Assembly (NCBI GenBank): GCA_963932465.1
Contig: OZ010799.1
Coordinates: 158,468,761 to 158,532,760 of the forward strand
Origin: Maratus speciosus
Taxonomy: Eukaryota; Arthropoda; Arachnida; Araneae; Salticidae
Reading direction: 5' to 3'
DNA: 64,000 bases
Position numbers and translations under genes: made by a program. Of the stretch, positions 11,324-21,618 are shown piece after piece. Positions within the stretch are counted from its first letter, which is position 1; every line of letters starts with the position of its first letter. The notes under the pieces are model-generated. The model was not told the DNA's origin, ran no database searches, and saw only the letters and a program-made list of their open reading frames with translations.

Positions 11324-11336
11324 ATATATATATATA
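11324..11336. repeat. short (AT)n tract at right edge of the Penelope-like insertion
   Basis: A run of AT repeats follows an A-rich stretch at the outer end of the right arm. It mirrors the (TA)n at 5684-5720, as expected if the element sits inside one microsatellite. Confidence 0.7.
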
Positions 11337-11339
11337 CTT

Positions 11340-11830
11340 TTTTTAAAAGAGAAAATTGTATTTTTGGTCATAAAACGTGAAGATTCAATATGATTGCATC
11401 AAAGTAATGCAATTTTCAGTCTGCCAATATTGAAATAAAGCATAGTGAGCTCGAAGTGTATTGGAGATATGTTTGGGAATAGTGGTTTTGCAAACAGATT
11501 TTAATTCCACATTTCTTTTAGCTTTAAAATAGTAAAAATATGTTGCCACTTTTGAAAATAGTTTTTTGTAAAGTCTTATAAGATGCAGTGCATACATATA
11601 AGCAGTGTAAAATTACCACCTAAAATACAATTTTATAGTAGAATTCTTCCAGCATTGTTTTTTCGTTTTACGAAGAGATATTCGTCGATTTTCACGATTT
11701 TACATGATCATCCTTTTTAACACTTTCTAACATGATTGAAAATTGTTTAAGACTTCGGTTTGTCTGTCTGTCGGTTGCTGTCTGATTCAGTCTGTCCGTG
11801 CTATAACTGGCGTAAATATAGTGGTATTTA
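11340..11830. other. AT-rich DNA, no gene
   Basis: I see no coding or RNA signature. A TGTCTGTCTGTC-rich tract near 11760-11800 is the reverse orientation of the GACAGACA tail at 4713-4742 on the other side of the retroelement. Confidence 0.5.
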
Positions 11831-12496
11831 CGTGTAAATGATATATGTTATTGAGGTTTTCCATAGCATGTTCGGTATTGAAAATGAAGTGAGTAGCATT
11901 CAAAGATGGATTACGGGGGGCACTGAAAAGTATTCCGTTACATTATGGTCTACGGGAAAAAATCATTTGCGGTGTATTTTAATAGTGTTATATAATTTTA
12001 TACTTCATGAAATGTACATAAATTTTTAAGGTGCTCAAGAACATGGTTATTATCAAATATGTTAATTGTAGCACTTACAGTATGCGTACCGGGAACTCAA
12101 AAGTATTTCGTTATATTATGATCTATGAAGAATAATCATTTGCGGCGTATTTAATTAATGTTAGTTTGTTACAAAAATAATGAAATTATAAATATATATA
12201 CAATATATATATATATAAATATAAATACAAAAATATGACTTCCTGAGGTGCACTAAAACATTATTTCTGTAGAAAATGGAGTGCAAAGCATTTATCATTC
12301 GTTTACAGGGTCACACAAAAGAACTCGTTTATATAATTGTCTAAGGGGGAAAACTGTTCACAGCATATTTTGATTGCATCGCACTACTTCAAACATGGTG
12401 AAAATGATATACATTACCGAGGTTTACTAAATGATGATTGCAGTTGAAAACGATTTGCATCACATTCATCGTTCATTAGAGGGACACATAAAGGAT

Positions 12497-12520
12497 TTCG
12501 GATACAGTACTGTATCCGAA
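12497..12520. repeat. perfect 24-bp palindrome
   Basis: The half-site TTCGGATACAGT is followed by its exact reverse complement with no spacer. It lies inside the diverged repeat block. It could be a protein-binding dyad or simply a short inverted duplication. Confidence 0.85.
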
Positions 12521-12689
12521 GTATTGGCTGTTAGAAATGATTGCTGAAGAGCGTTTTTAATTATAGTATGCGTTTTAAGGTTAACAAGATATTTGCATAC
12601 TATGTGATATGTTTAAATTATATAGACCAAGTACAGGGCTATACAAAAGAATTCGTAAGAATTACTGAGAATGAGCGCGAATTGATTAA

Positions 12690-12892
12690 CCCCTTGAGGG
12701 GCACCGGTATATATTATATACCACCTACGATTAATAAAGTTTTACACCAGAAAAATTTTATTAAATTTTACTTTTCTAACTTTGGTGGCAAAAAGCCGTA
12801 AAATTGCTTTTACTTATTTTGAAATAGAATTTTTCAAAGATTCCGGTGGGAATTCAGTATTTCACAAACGTAATTGGTTGCCCCTCAAGGGG
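12690..12892. mobile_element. piggyBac-like MITE, family with CCCCTTGAGGGGCA ends
   Basis: Terminal repeats CCCCTTGAGGGGCA and TGCCCCTCAAGGGG are bounded by TTAA on both sides (12686-12689 and 12893-12896). The TTAA target and CCC termini are the piggyBac signature. The 203-bp interior carries the palindrome 'GGTATATATTATATACC' near the left end and no transposase. A close relative lies at 49267-49467. Confidence 0.75.
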
Positions 12893-13107
12893 TTAAAGGT
12901 ATTTTTTAATTTGACTTATGTATTTTCAAGCTCAGCTACATTTAGGATAACAAGAGATGTTTGTAGAAATTAAATAAAATCATATACAGGGCAATAAAAA
13001 TACTTGATACATAGTCACCCATGCACAGTAATTCCCGGAAATGTGATTTCAACAGCTTTAAGCGGGATTTTGCTTGAATTAAATTTAAGTTTACTGTGTG
13101 GCACATA

Positions 13108-13560
13108 CCGGGTGTCCCAAAAAGGACTGACTGATTTTAAAATTCAATAACTTGCAAACGGTGACAGATATTAAAAAAATTCTTGCAGGAGGGTTATGCA
13201 TAAGGTCAAAAGTTTTATTACAGTGATTTTCAATTTTAATTCGATTTACAAACAATAGATGGCGCTGTAAGCAATAGTCGCTAAATTCAGGCTCGATTTT
13301 TGGTACTTCGTGGCCCGGATAATACATTTCCATCTCCTTTTTCTACATGGAACAAGATAAAGGACCAAAAATCGAGGCTGTATTTAGCGACTATTGCTTA
13401 CAGCGCCATCTATTGTTTGTAAATCGAACTAAAATTGAAAATCACTGTAATAAAACTTTTGACCTTATGCATAACCCTCCTGCAAGAATTTTTTAAATAT
13501 CTGTTACCGTTTGCAAGTTATTGAATTTTAAAATCAGTCAGTCCTTTTTGGGACACCCGG
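13108..13560. mobile_element. mariner-like MITE with near-full-length inverted repeats
   Basis: The element starts CCGGGTGTCCCAAAAAGGAC and ends in its reverse complement, with TA on both sides. The arms, about 190 bp each, stay complementary deep into the interior (for example 'AGATGGCGCTGTAAGCAATA' and its complement), so the 453-bp element folds almost completely. Tc1/mariner affiliation follows from the TA target and GGGTGTCC ends. There is no transposase. Confidence 0.8.
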
Positions 13561-13959
13561 TATAAAAATTTCCACGTAATATACCGGGTTCTACGAAAGA
13601 ATTCAAGTATGTTTCTGTCTATCGTCAAAAATTGCTAAAGGTGAATTTAAATCTTCGGTATGCTTTTTCTAACTAGACTAAATTTTAGCATACTATTTGA
13701 AATATATACAAACATGTAGATTATATACACAGCTGTACAAAAGAATGCGACGGCAAAATTTTGTTTAGGTATTCTGGAGGTGTTGGACAGTTTTTTATTA
13801 TCTAGACTTGGCGAGAGATTTTTCTTTGTTTGATATGAATTTCTGAGGTGCACAAAAACATGATATGTGTAGAACATGGGGTGCAAAGCGTTACAAGAGT
13901 TGTACAGTACAAGTGGTTGCAATTTCATTTTCGCGATTGCTTATATTATCTGGCGGAAA

Positions 13960-14815
13960 AATTTTGAGCATTGCACAGATTCTGAAACACTTCCCAACTC
14001 ATTCTAAATACTGTAACACCTATAATTTTCATCCATCTGCAGTTATTTTACCAGCCTGTGCAAACAACAAAACAAAACAAAACTAACAAGAACGGAAAAT
14101 TATGCGTACAACATACATTCTGAAACACTTTCCAACACATTCTGAATACTGTAACACCTATCATTTTCATCCATTTGCAGTTATTTTACCACTCTGTGTA
14201 AACAACAAAACAAAACAAAACTAACAAGAACGAAAAATTATGCGTACAACATAGATTCTGAAAAACTTTCCAATACTTCTGAATGCTGTAACACCTATCA
14301 TTTTCATCCAACTGTAGTAATTTTACCAAACTGTGCTGAGAACAAGGCATAACTAACAAGAACGTAAAATCATGCGTACAGAATAGATAATGAAACACTT
14401 CCCAACACATTCTGAATACATTAACACCTACCATTTTCATCCGTTTGCAGCAATTTTACCCACCCCCGTGAAAAGAACAAAACAAAACAAAACTAACAAG
14501 AAAAAGTATGCGTACAGCATAAATTATGAAACTCTTTTCAACACTTTCTGTATACTGTAACTCCGATCATTTTCATCTATCTGCAGTAAACGTACCATAA
14601 TATGCAAAGAACAAAACATAATAAAAAAGAACGAAAAATCATGCGTACATCATAGATTATGAAAAACTGTCCAACAAATTCTGAATACTGTAACACCTAT
14701 CATTTTCACGCATCTGCAGTAGTTTTACTATCGTGTGCAAAGTACAAGCATATTTAACAAGAACGAAAAATCATTCGTACAGAATAGATTATGAAATCCT
14801 TTCTAAGCAATACAG
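13960..14815 (+). repeat. tandem array of about 134 bp, 6-7 copies
   Basis: The landmark ATGCGTACA (with variants) lies at about 14101, 14239, 14371, 14507, 14640 and 14772, giving intervals of 132-138 bp. Each unit contains 'GAAACACTTTCCAACAC', 'CTGTAACACCTATCATTTTC' and an AACAAAACAAAACAAAACTAAC stretch. One related copy is at 2670-2830. Confidence 0.8.
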
Positions 14816-14824
14816 TGCCGAAGG

Positions 14825-15540
14825 CAGTGGGAAGACGCGCTGGAGTTTGCTCGGAAAGTGGTTGTTTAGAATAGAGTTCGCTTCTTGGCTATCTAAAGTG
14901 GAACTAATTGATTTTGCAGCAACTCGTAAGATCAGATAAAGTTAAGTTACGTTTAGGTTACGAATACATTACAATTAGGTTACGGTTACCTTACTGTTAA
15001 GTTACGGTTATGTTACAATTAGGTTACATATAGGTTACGGTTACGTTACTTTGCAGAACGACAGCTTTACGGGGACCCGTGTCAGATGTTCGTATAAAAC
15101 ATATTGCGACCCCTGGCGCTAGAAAGTGGAACTAAAAGGTTTTGCAGGACGCCTGCTATACGGTGCGGAGGACACATATCGGAATTTTCTTCGGAAGGTG
15201 GATTGTTTAGAACAGAGTGCGCTCCCTGGTCCTGGAAATTGGAACTAACAGATTTTGCAGAGAGTGCGCAGAACGACTTCCATACTGTGCTGGAAACAGC
15301 GGGGACACGTTTCGGAATTTCATTTAGTACATATTGCACCTCCTAATAAAGGAAGATGGAAAAACAAGAGTTTCCGTCAGCATCCCTGGATACGGTGCCG
15401 TAGACAGCGGTTACCCAAGGTTTATTTCAAATGTACAGCATAGCAAGGCCGGCCTACGCTGCCTCAGACGACGGGGACCCATTCCAAAAGTTTATTTTCA
15501 GATATTCTTTTTTTCTATTTTAATCTGATTCGAGATTTTA
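14825..15540 (+). repeat. GC-richer degenerate tandem repeats upstream of a Helitron-like end
   Basis: Blocks of the type 'GAACAGAGTGCGCTCCCTGG' and 'GTGGAACTAA.AGATTTTGCA' recur near 14860, 15115, 15225 and 15350. They are interrupted by a short-period TTAGGTTACGG tract. A related block lies at 3420-3760. With the terminal hairpin at 15565-15600 this could be the 3' half of a non-autonomous Helitron carrying internal repeats. Open frames here are repeat artefacts. Confidence 0.45.
14941..15055 (+). repeat. degenerate 11-12 bp tandem repeat (TTAGGTTACGG type)
   Basis: About ten variants of GGTTACGTTA/TTAGGTTACGGT follow one another. It contains TTAGG but not in register, so it is not arthropod (TTAGG)n telomere DNA. 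Confidence 0.7.
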
Positions 15541-15564
15541 AATATTCGCAATTTGCTTAAAAAA

Positions 15565-15600
15565 ATCGACGGTCCCGGGCAACGCCGGCGGGTCAGCTAG
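15565..15600 (+). mobile_element. Helitron-like 3' end
   Basis: A GC-rich hairpin (CCCGGGCAACGCCGGCGGG) is followed by TCAG and CTAG, then host T at 15601. Helitrons end in CTRR after a short hairpin and insert between A and T. The 5' end was not located, so extent upstream is unknown. Confidence 0.6.
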
Positions 15601-16740
15601 TAGTTCTGAAATTTTAATATCTTAGTTTGAAAATTGTTACCGTTTCAAAAAAAAAAAAAAAAAAAACGCCGCGCCATCTATCGGCTATATTTGTTAGGGG
15701 ATTAATAAGAAGGAATATACCACTTTAACAACCTGAAAGCCAAAACACTGAAAAATTCAAAACTTAGCTTTTGTTTCCTTCACGGAATTCCCTCCACGGA
15801 CTTGGCATATCCATTTTTACTGATATTATCTAGTTTATTGGTAATTTATTAAACATTGTGCGCAGTATAAAGGGGGTCTCAAATAAAAAGAGAAGTTTGA
15901 TAAGTAATGAAATCCTGATGTGCATTATTTTTCAGGAAATTCCATTCTATAAATCCAGCTGTTAAAAAGAACTTTATTTATTAAATTTTTCCTTTTCTGT
16001 CAGAATGACCCTTTACAGTTTAATTATTTAAAATAATGTGTACCAACCACGGCTAATAATTCCTCAATTATGTCTTCAATGAAATTTTTGAAATGTAAAT
16101 ATCCCTTTCCATGGCCTCAAAGGCCATGTCATAATTTTCAAAAAATCAAAAAGTTGTGAAAAATAAAATAAGACACTTGACCACTAATATTAGGCTATTT
16201 ATTAAATATAAATGAAAACATCTATGCAATTTTTAAGATGATTTATATATTTTTTATAAAATAGCTTTTTCTTTTATTCTTTTCTTTTTATTTTTTATTA
16301 TTTATTTTTTTGCTATTTTGTACCATTTTGTGAGAATGACCGATAAATAAAAAGCCCTTCATTTTAAGCATTAATATCTTTAAATTAAAATGTTTTTATG
16401 AAAGTAACATATGAAACACAGTAATTTAAAACACATTTGTATCTGAATTAAAATTGTAAAAAGTTAAAGTGTTAATAGTACCCATTATGGTAAGTATAAT
16501 ATTTAAGGAATACATATGAAATTCAAATATTTTAATTCTTTACACTAGATGCACAGAATGGCGAGTGGTCAGGGAAAAATACAGTCAAGAAAAGAGGAAA
16601 CTACCAGTATTTTCTTCTAGAAAATACTTCGAATAATATAACGGGATTAATGATGGCGAATTTCTCTTTAACAAAATACTGAAATTTCAAACCTTTTTTG
16701 ACTGTGTTTCACCGTGACCACTGACCACCCTGATGAATAT
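15601..16740. other. AT-rich DNA, no gene seen
   Basis: A short A tract (about 15648-15666) lies near the Helitron-like end. The remainder is AT-rich with long T and A runs and no supported coding or RNA element. Confidence 0.5.
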
Positions 16741-16745
16741 CTTAA

Positions 16746-16945
16746 CCCTAGAACTACCGAAAATTTTACTCAAGTTTTATAAAAATATTGCACATCAGAA
16801 TTCTTATTTAAAACTATGGAACTTATTTACTTAACTCATTATTGTCTGGTTTACACATTTAGTTTATTTTAAAGAAATTTCTGGTTAGAATAAATATTTC
16901 GAATGTACCCATCGGGCCCATTGGACCCGTCTGGTAGACGGAGGG
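16746..16945. mobile_element. piggyBac-like MITE, CCCTAGAACTACCG family, copy 1
   Basis: TTAA (16742-16745) precedes CCCTAGAACTACCG, and the right end GTAGACGGAGGG is followed by TTAA (16946-16949). CCCTAGAA is the classic piggyBac terminus. The 200-bp interior is AT-rich and non-coding. A second copy at 38699-38888 is similar over its full length. Confidence 0.8.
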
Positions 16946-17376
16946 TTAATGAGAAATAAAATATTTTAATACTTTTAAAGCTTCTTTTAACGTACAAATA
17001 TCTTTTGTAGAACTTAGTTTATGCAAGAAAAATGTTCTTGAGATAAGTTCAGCTTTATATTTAAAAGCCTTTTCAATCCATCATTTTTATTAAAAACAGT
17101 TTTAAAATTTTTCTGCAAGCTCTCGAGAGATATTTTTATTAAGAGAAAATCATTTAACATTTTATAACCCTTAACTAATCTCTCAAAGAAATAGTTTATC
17201 AATATTTTCAACAGTTAGAATTAGTGTCTTGCTATTTTTATTTTGGGTTTTTGTGTAGTAAAAGAAAAAAAAATTCAAATGCTTTGAGAGTAATTCGCTA
17301 TGAAATAAAGCAATTCTTTGTGTTATGCTTTTTTTTTCTTAATTGTTAACTGAAATAAATTGATATTTTGTTTCAG

Positions 17377-17535
17377 TTACAATGAGCCAGTAAATAACAA
17401 AGAAAGAAAAAAAAAAGAAGAAGATCATGAAGATGAACAACCGCCATATTTATTAATACTGAATTACATCGCTCACAGAAACGATTGCACTTGGAACTGT
17501 GTAGTTTTAAAATATGTATCAATTAAGACATTTTT
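17377..17535 (+). CDS. possible internal exon, unrecognised
   Basis: A pyrimidine-rich tract and TTTTGTTTCAG (AG at 17375-17376) would make a good 3' splice site. The following frame opens 'YNEPVNNKERKKKEEDHEDE', a charged segment, then 'PPYLLILNYIAHRNDCTWNC'. Composition is less AT-biased than its flanks. Donor choice is uncertain, with GT candidates between 17500 and 17515. The frame then runs into a T9/G-rich tract. I do not recognise the protein. It could equally be a chance open stretch of about 50 codons. Confidence 0.25.
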
Positions 17536-17599
17536 TTTGGGGGGGGGAGGGGGCATCTACATATTGAAACACAGGCAAACTTTATTTTTTTTTCAATAT

Positions 17600-18885
17600 T
17601 AACGCGTAAAATTGACGTATTACTTGGACTCTTCTGTAAATTTTAACATCAGATACCAATCGGGAAGTCATTCTGTCAAAGAATTTAAAAATATACAGGA
17701 GTAAACATTTGAAATCCTAATGTAAAATTCGCTTTTAATGGATACAAAACAAACTACATTTTTTTAAAGCATGAAATGTTAGAGCTCAAATATCGGATTC
17801 ACATATTTATAATATATATTCCCATTTAATTAATATTTTTTAAAATGAGTATTGTAACCTATAAAAATTCTCACAGAAATCTATTTCTTTAAGCTTTAAG
17901 GGTGAGAATCCAAAATTTCAGCTCATTCTGTCGCGCTGCTATGCTGCATTTTTCAGGATTAGCTATAGCTTAAGAACTAATGTACGGATTTTCATAAAAT
18001 GATTGAATAAAATGATTGTTTAAATGATTGAATGACAACAGAATTTATAAACAAATTTTATAATAAATTTTATAATTATCATAAATACTATAAAAGAAAA
18101 CTTCATTCGAAAAATTTTGTTGCTATTGTGGCAGTTGGGAATTAAAATTAAGTGGTATAAACGCCACCGCCTCTAAAGGATTTAACTCTTCCAGTGACAA
18201 ATTCTTGTATTTCTGTAATACAGTCATTCAGGGTAATTTTCATCAATATTGGTTAACTTTGTACCATTTCCTAATTTTCAATGCGTTTGACTTCAAAAGG
18301 TTAGATAAACTCTAGTGCTGCATTCTGTTGGCAAGGTTATAATCTGGGTTTTCTACTCTTTATTTTAGAAAACAAATTAGCAACATTATGCACAATTAAT
18401 TGCATCATCCAACTATTATTCTGAAGTATGTTTACAAGCTGATTTTGAATGCTGTTTTGAAGTTACTGTTATCCAATTAAATTTTTATAGTAAGTAACAT
18501 ACACATTTCAAGAGATGAATGGATGAACCTGTTAAGTGATAATGCTAAGATGCTTTACACACACACACCGTTTTATCGGTTAAAAAAAAAGAAAAAAATT
18601 GCCAAAGGCTGGGAATATTTCCTTCAATGGTAACCTGGCTATTATGCTTGAATTAAGTTATTGCTGTTGAAAGGGCGTAGCCGAATAAGCATTGGAAACA
18701 TGCCTTTTAATCAAATTTCGTGATATTTTCACAGATGTAGTTACCTATCCGACAACCTATTTCCTGTATTTATCACCTTATAAATATTGATACTTTATGA
18801 GTTAAACAAGTTTTTTCGATTTTTTTTAAAAACTTATTTTCTCAAAAACTACTGCACTAAATTTCATTACCTTTAACTAAGGTTA
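17600..18885. other. AT-rich DNA with a piggyBac-type remnant
   Basis: No gene is supported. Around 18135-18190 'GAATTAAAATTAAGTGGTAT' followed by 'CGCCACCGCCTCTAAAGG' resembles one end of the TTAA-flanked MITE families seen at 5440 and 20380. Only one end is recognisable. Confidence 0.45.
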
Positions 18886-18886
18886 T

Positions 18887-19097
18887 ATAGATTTTAGGGT
18901 CGCATTAAATTACGGTTTAAAAATTCAAATTGCTTATTGGCACCACTTTTTTGCAAAAGAAATATTCACCATTTTTAATGACAGGTAAAGTGATACCAGA
19001 ATAAATACAATTACACTGTTTTATAAAACTGGTGGGAATCAAACAATCTGAATAAAAGACACAGCCTGTGAATATCACGGGAGCGAGAATAAGGGGT
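18887..19097 (-). mobile_element. piggyBac-like MITE, CTCGCTCCCGTGATATTCAC family, damaged copy
   Basis: Read on the minus strand, 19060-19100 matches the left end of the complete element at 25537 (TTAA, CCCCTTATTCTCGCTCCCG). The other end at 18887 keeps 'GGGTCGCATTAAATTACGG' but has lost its TTAA and terminal bases. The interior is shared with 25537-25756 throughout. Confidence 0.65.
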
Positions 19098-19374
19098 TAA
19101 AATATGTCATATTTCTGGGGAGGGAGAGGAGGATTTTAGTCTTATAAAAAAAAAAAAATTAAATGACATCATTCTGAGAAGAATAAATTACCGTCAAAAT
19201 GTTAAACGGAAGGGAAAAAAAATGTGTTACGATCAAAAGCAGAATTTTCGTAGGATTCCGAAGGAGATACCGGAGACGCCGTAGAAAGATAATTGTTTCA
19301 TTTCATTGATTTCTAAGAAATAATGGAATCGTTATCAATTGTTAATTTTGAATATACTATTTTTTTTACTTTCT

Positions 19375-20549
19375 TTCTATCTTTGCAAGAAGATAGTAAA
19401 GGATTCTTGATAAAATTCGACTTCCGGTTTTCGATGGATTTATACGTTTTAGAAGGTCCTGGACACGATTAGATGGTTTTTAGAAAATGTCAGTCTGTGA
19501 GTCTGTATGTGACAAACCTTTTGTGGGCGCTCTATCTCAAGAACTAATGCACGGAATTTCACAAAATTTCAGATTTAGTTGATCGCAGATATAAATTGGT
19601 GCCGATTATTTTTTGGTAGAAATCTTCTTATAGGGGACGCTGCTATGCTGCATTTTTTACGATTTCCGCATTAGCTATATCTGAAGAACTAATGCACGGA
19701 TTTTCATAAAACTTTAGATTCAGTTAGTCCTTGTTATAAATTGGTGGCGATTACTTTTTGGGGCAAATCGCCTGACACGTGGCGCTGCTATGCTGCATCT
19801 CTCGCGATTTCCACAGTAGCTATATCACAAGTACTAACGCACGGATTTTCATAAAACTTCAGATTCAGTTAGTCCTTGATATAATTTGGTGGTAATTATT
19901 TTTTGATGCAAAAATAAAATAAATCGCCCAGCAGTTGGCGTTGCTGTGCTGCATTATTCATGATTATCGCAATAGTATGTATCGCAATAGTTTACTCTAT
20001 CTGAAGAACTAATGCACGAATTTTCGTCAAACTTCAAATTCTGATAGTCCCTGATATAAATTGGGCTGATTAGTTTTTGGTATAAATCGTCCAACAGGTG
20101 GCGTTACTATACAGAATCTTTTGCGATTTCCGTTATAGCTCTATTTCAAAAACTAATGTACGGATTTTCATCAAACTTTAGATTCAGTTAGAAGTTGACT
20201 TAAGTTATTAACCCTTTACGGCACAGACAAATTTTATTGTAAAATGATGAAATCATCGACTGACACCGGAATTTACTTTTATTTAATTTACCGGCCTTTG
20301 TAGAAATTAAAAACTTGTTATTTTATACTTTCATTGTTAATGCAAAATTTTATTAGAATATTCTTGGTGCCGTTTGTAAGTTTGGAATTAAAATTAGGTA
20401 TCCCGACCCGGGCACACTGCGTCGGAAAGGGTTAATGATTAGATTTTTGTGTAAATCTCCCAACCAGTGGCACTGCTATGCTGTATTTTTCAGGAAGTAT
20501 TAACATGTATGAGATAGAAGAAAGTTTTGGGATTGCCACATCCAACTAG
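19375..20549 (+). mobile_element. Helitron-like element built of 145-bp repeats, copy A1
   Basis: 'AACTAATG.ACGGA.TTTCA' recurs at about 19542, 19687, 19832, 20007 and 20151, a period of 144-145 bp with one 175-bp interval. The 5' part 'CGACTTCCGGTTTTCGATGG' and the 3' tail 'GGGATTGCCACATCCAACTAG' are shared with the inverted copy at 26014-26932. The tail has a small GGAT..ATCC hairpin and ends CTAG before T, as in Helitrons. A piggyBac-like MITE is nested at 20212. There is no coding gene. Confidence 0.55.
20212..20431. mobile_element. piggyBac-like MITE nested in the Helitron-like element
   Basis: TTAA (20208-20211), CCCTTTACGGCACAG, and on the right GTCGGAAAGGG, TTAA (20432-20435). The 220-bp interior is non-coding. 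It splits an otherwise regular 145-bp repeat, so it inserted after the array formed. Confidence 0.7.
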
Positions 20550-20785
20550 TTTAATATCAGAATAGGAAAGTCGGATGTGTTCACGGAAACACATTAAACA
20601 TTAAAGGATTTTCAAAGAAAGATGCAAATTTTGATGCATAGATTTTTGCACTTTGTTTGGTGGGGGGTGTAACCAATTAAGATATACTGAAATAAAACCA
20701 TTAAAATAATTTTTAGCTTGCTGTATAATGAAAAAAGTACAGAAAAGAGTTAAGAAAAAATAATCTGTTGAATTTTTGTATAAGA

Positions 20786-21390
20786 CTAGCGGATTTCGTC
20801 CGCGTCGCTGGTCGGTTTCTCTAAAAGAACCTCGAATCAAACGAAATATATCTAGCAAAGATGAAATTGGTTTTCTATTTTTTTAGTATGTTTGTTATCT
20901 TGAATTTCACGTTTCTACCTAAAATGGCTGCTGAGATATGCCATATGTTCTAAAATTTTCGACCCCCCTTTTTTTAAACCCCTTAGGGGGTGAATTTCTA
21001 AAAACGCTGAAACACATGTTTAATTATAATTTTTGTAGATTTTTTTTCTGAAATTTCACGTTCCTACCTCAAACGGCTGGTCAGATATGGCGAATGTTCT
21101 AAAAATTTTAACCCGTCTATAACATTCTTAAAGGGGAAATTTCTAAAATCGCTGAAACATGTGTTTAATTTTTTCATTAGATCTTTTTTCTGGAATTTCA
21201 CGCTAATAATAAAACGGCTGCTGAGATACGGCCACATGCTCTAAAATGTTCGACCCCCTCCTTTTAACCGCTTTACGGGGTGAATTTTCAAAAACCGTCC
21301 TTAGAGCTCTTTTCCCCCCAATTTTAATGTTTCTAGGTCCAGTAGTTTGGGCTGGGTTTTTTATATATGGAGATAAAGATTAAAAACGGT
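20786..21390 (-). mobile_element. Helitron-like fragment with three 142-149 bp repeats
   Basis: On the minus strand the 3' end is the hairpin GCGGACGAAATCCGC followed by TAG, ending in CTAG (20786-20789) next to host A/T. Upstream, 'AATTTCACG' blocks recur at 20903, 21052 and 21194, each with 'CGGCTG.TGAGATA' and 'GAC/CCCCTTTT..GGGGTGAATTT'. The 5' end is not defined. Confidence 0.5.
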
Positions 21391-21584
21391 CTCAAACGAT
21401 TTTTCCTCATAGGCCGTAATGTAATGGAATTCTTTTGAGTGTTCCTGTAATCCCCCACTTCCATCCACCGCGACCAAACTGCCTTACTAACAGCAGGAGA
21501 CCAAAGGCTATCTAACCACTACAACCGTGTGAGGATGGCAGTAGGTGTTCATGGAAAAAAGCGTGTCTTTACCCACAAACAATT

Positions 21585-21614
<30 letters not shown>
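21585..21614. repeat. (TA)n microsatellite left of the long-TIR transposon
   Basis: A TA run directly abuts the TTAGGGCG terminus. An equivalent run follows the other end at 24123. Confidence 0.9.

Positions 21615-21618
<4 letters not shown>

Larger units (their letters stand above)
11835..13105 (+). repeat. diverged tandem repeats with CAGGGC..ACAAAAGAATTCG motif
   Basis: Variants of 'AGGGCTATACAAAAGAATTC' recur near 11925, 12095, 12305, 12480, 12635 and 12985, and again near 13585 and 13730. Units are roughly 150-200 bp and strongly diverged. They are related to 2400-3350 in opposite orientation. Two MITEs are nested in the block. No coding frame is supported. Confidence 0.5.

Noticed and set aside
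14941..15055. Telomeric (TTAGG)n repeats
   Set aside because: TTAGG appears only within an irregular 11-12 bp unit and is not in a continuous pentamer register.
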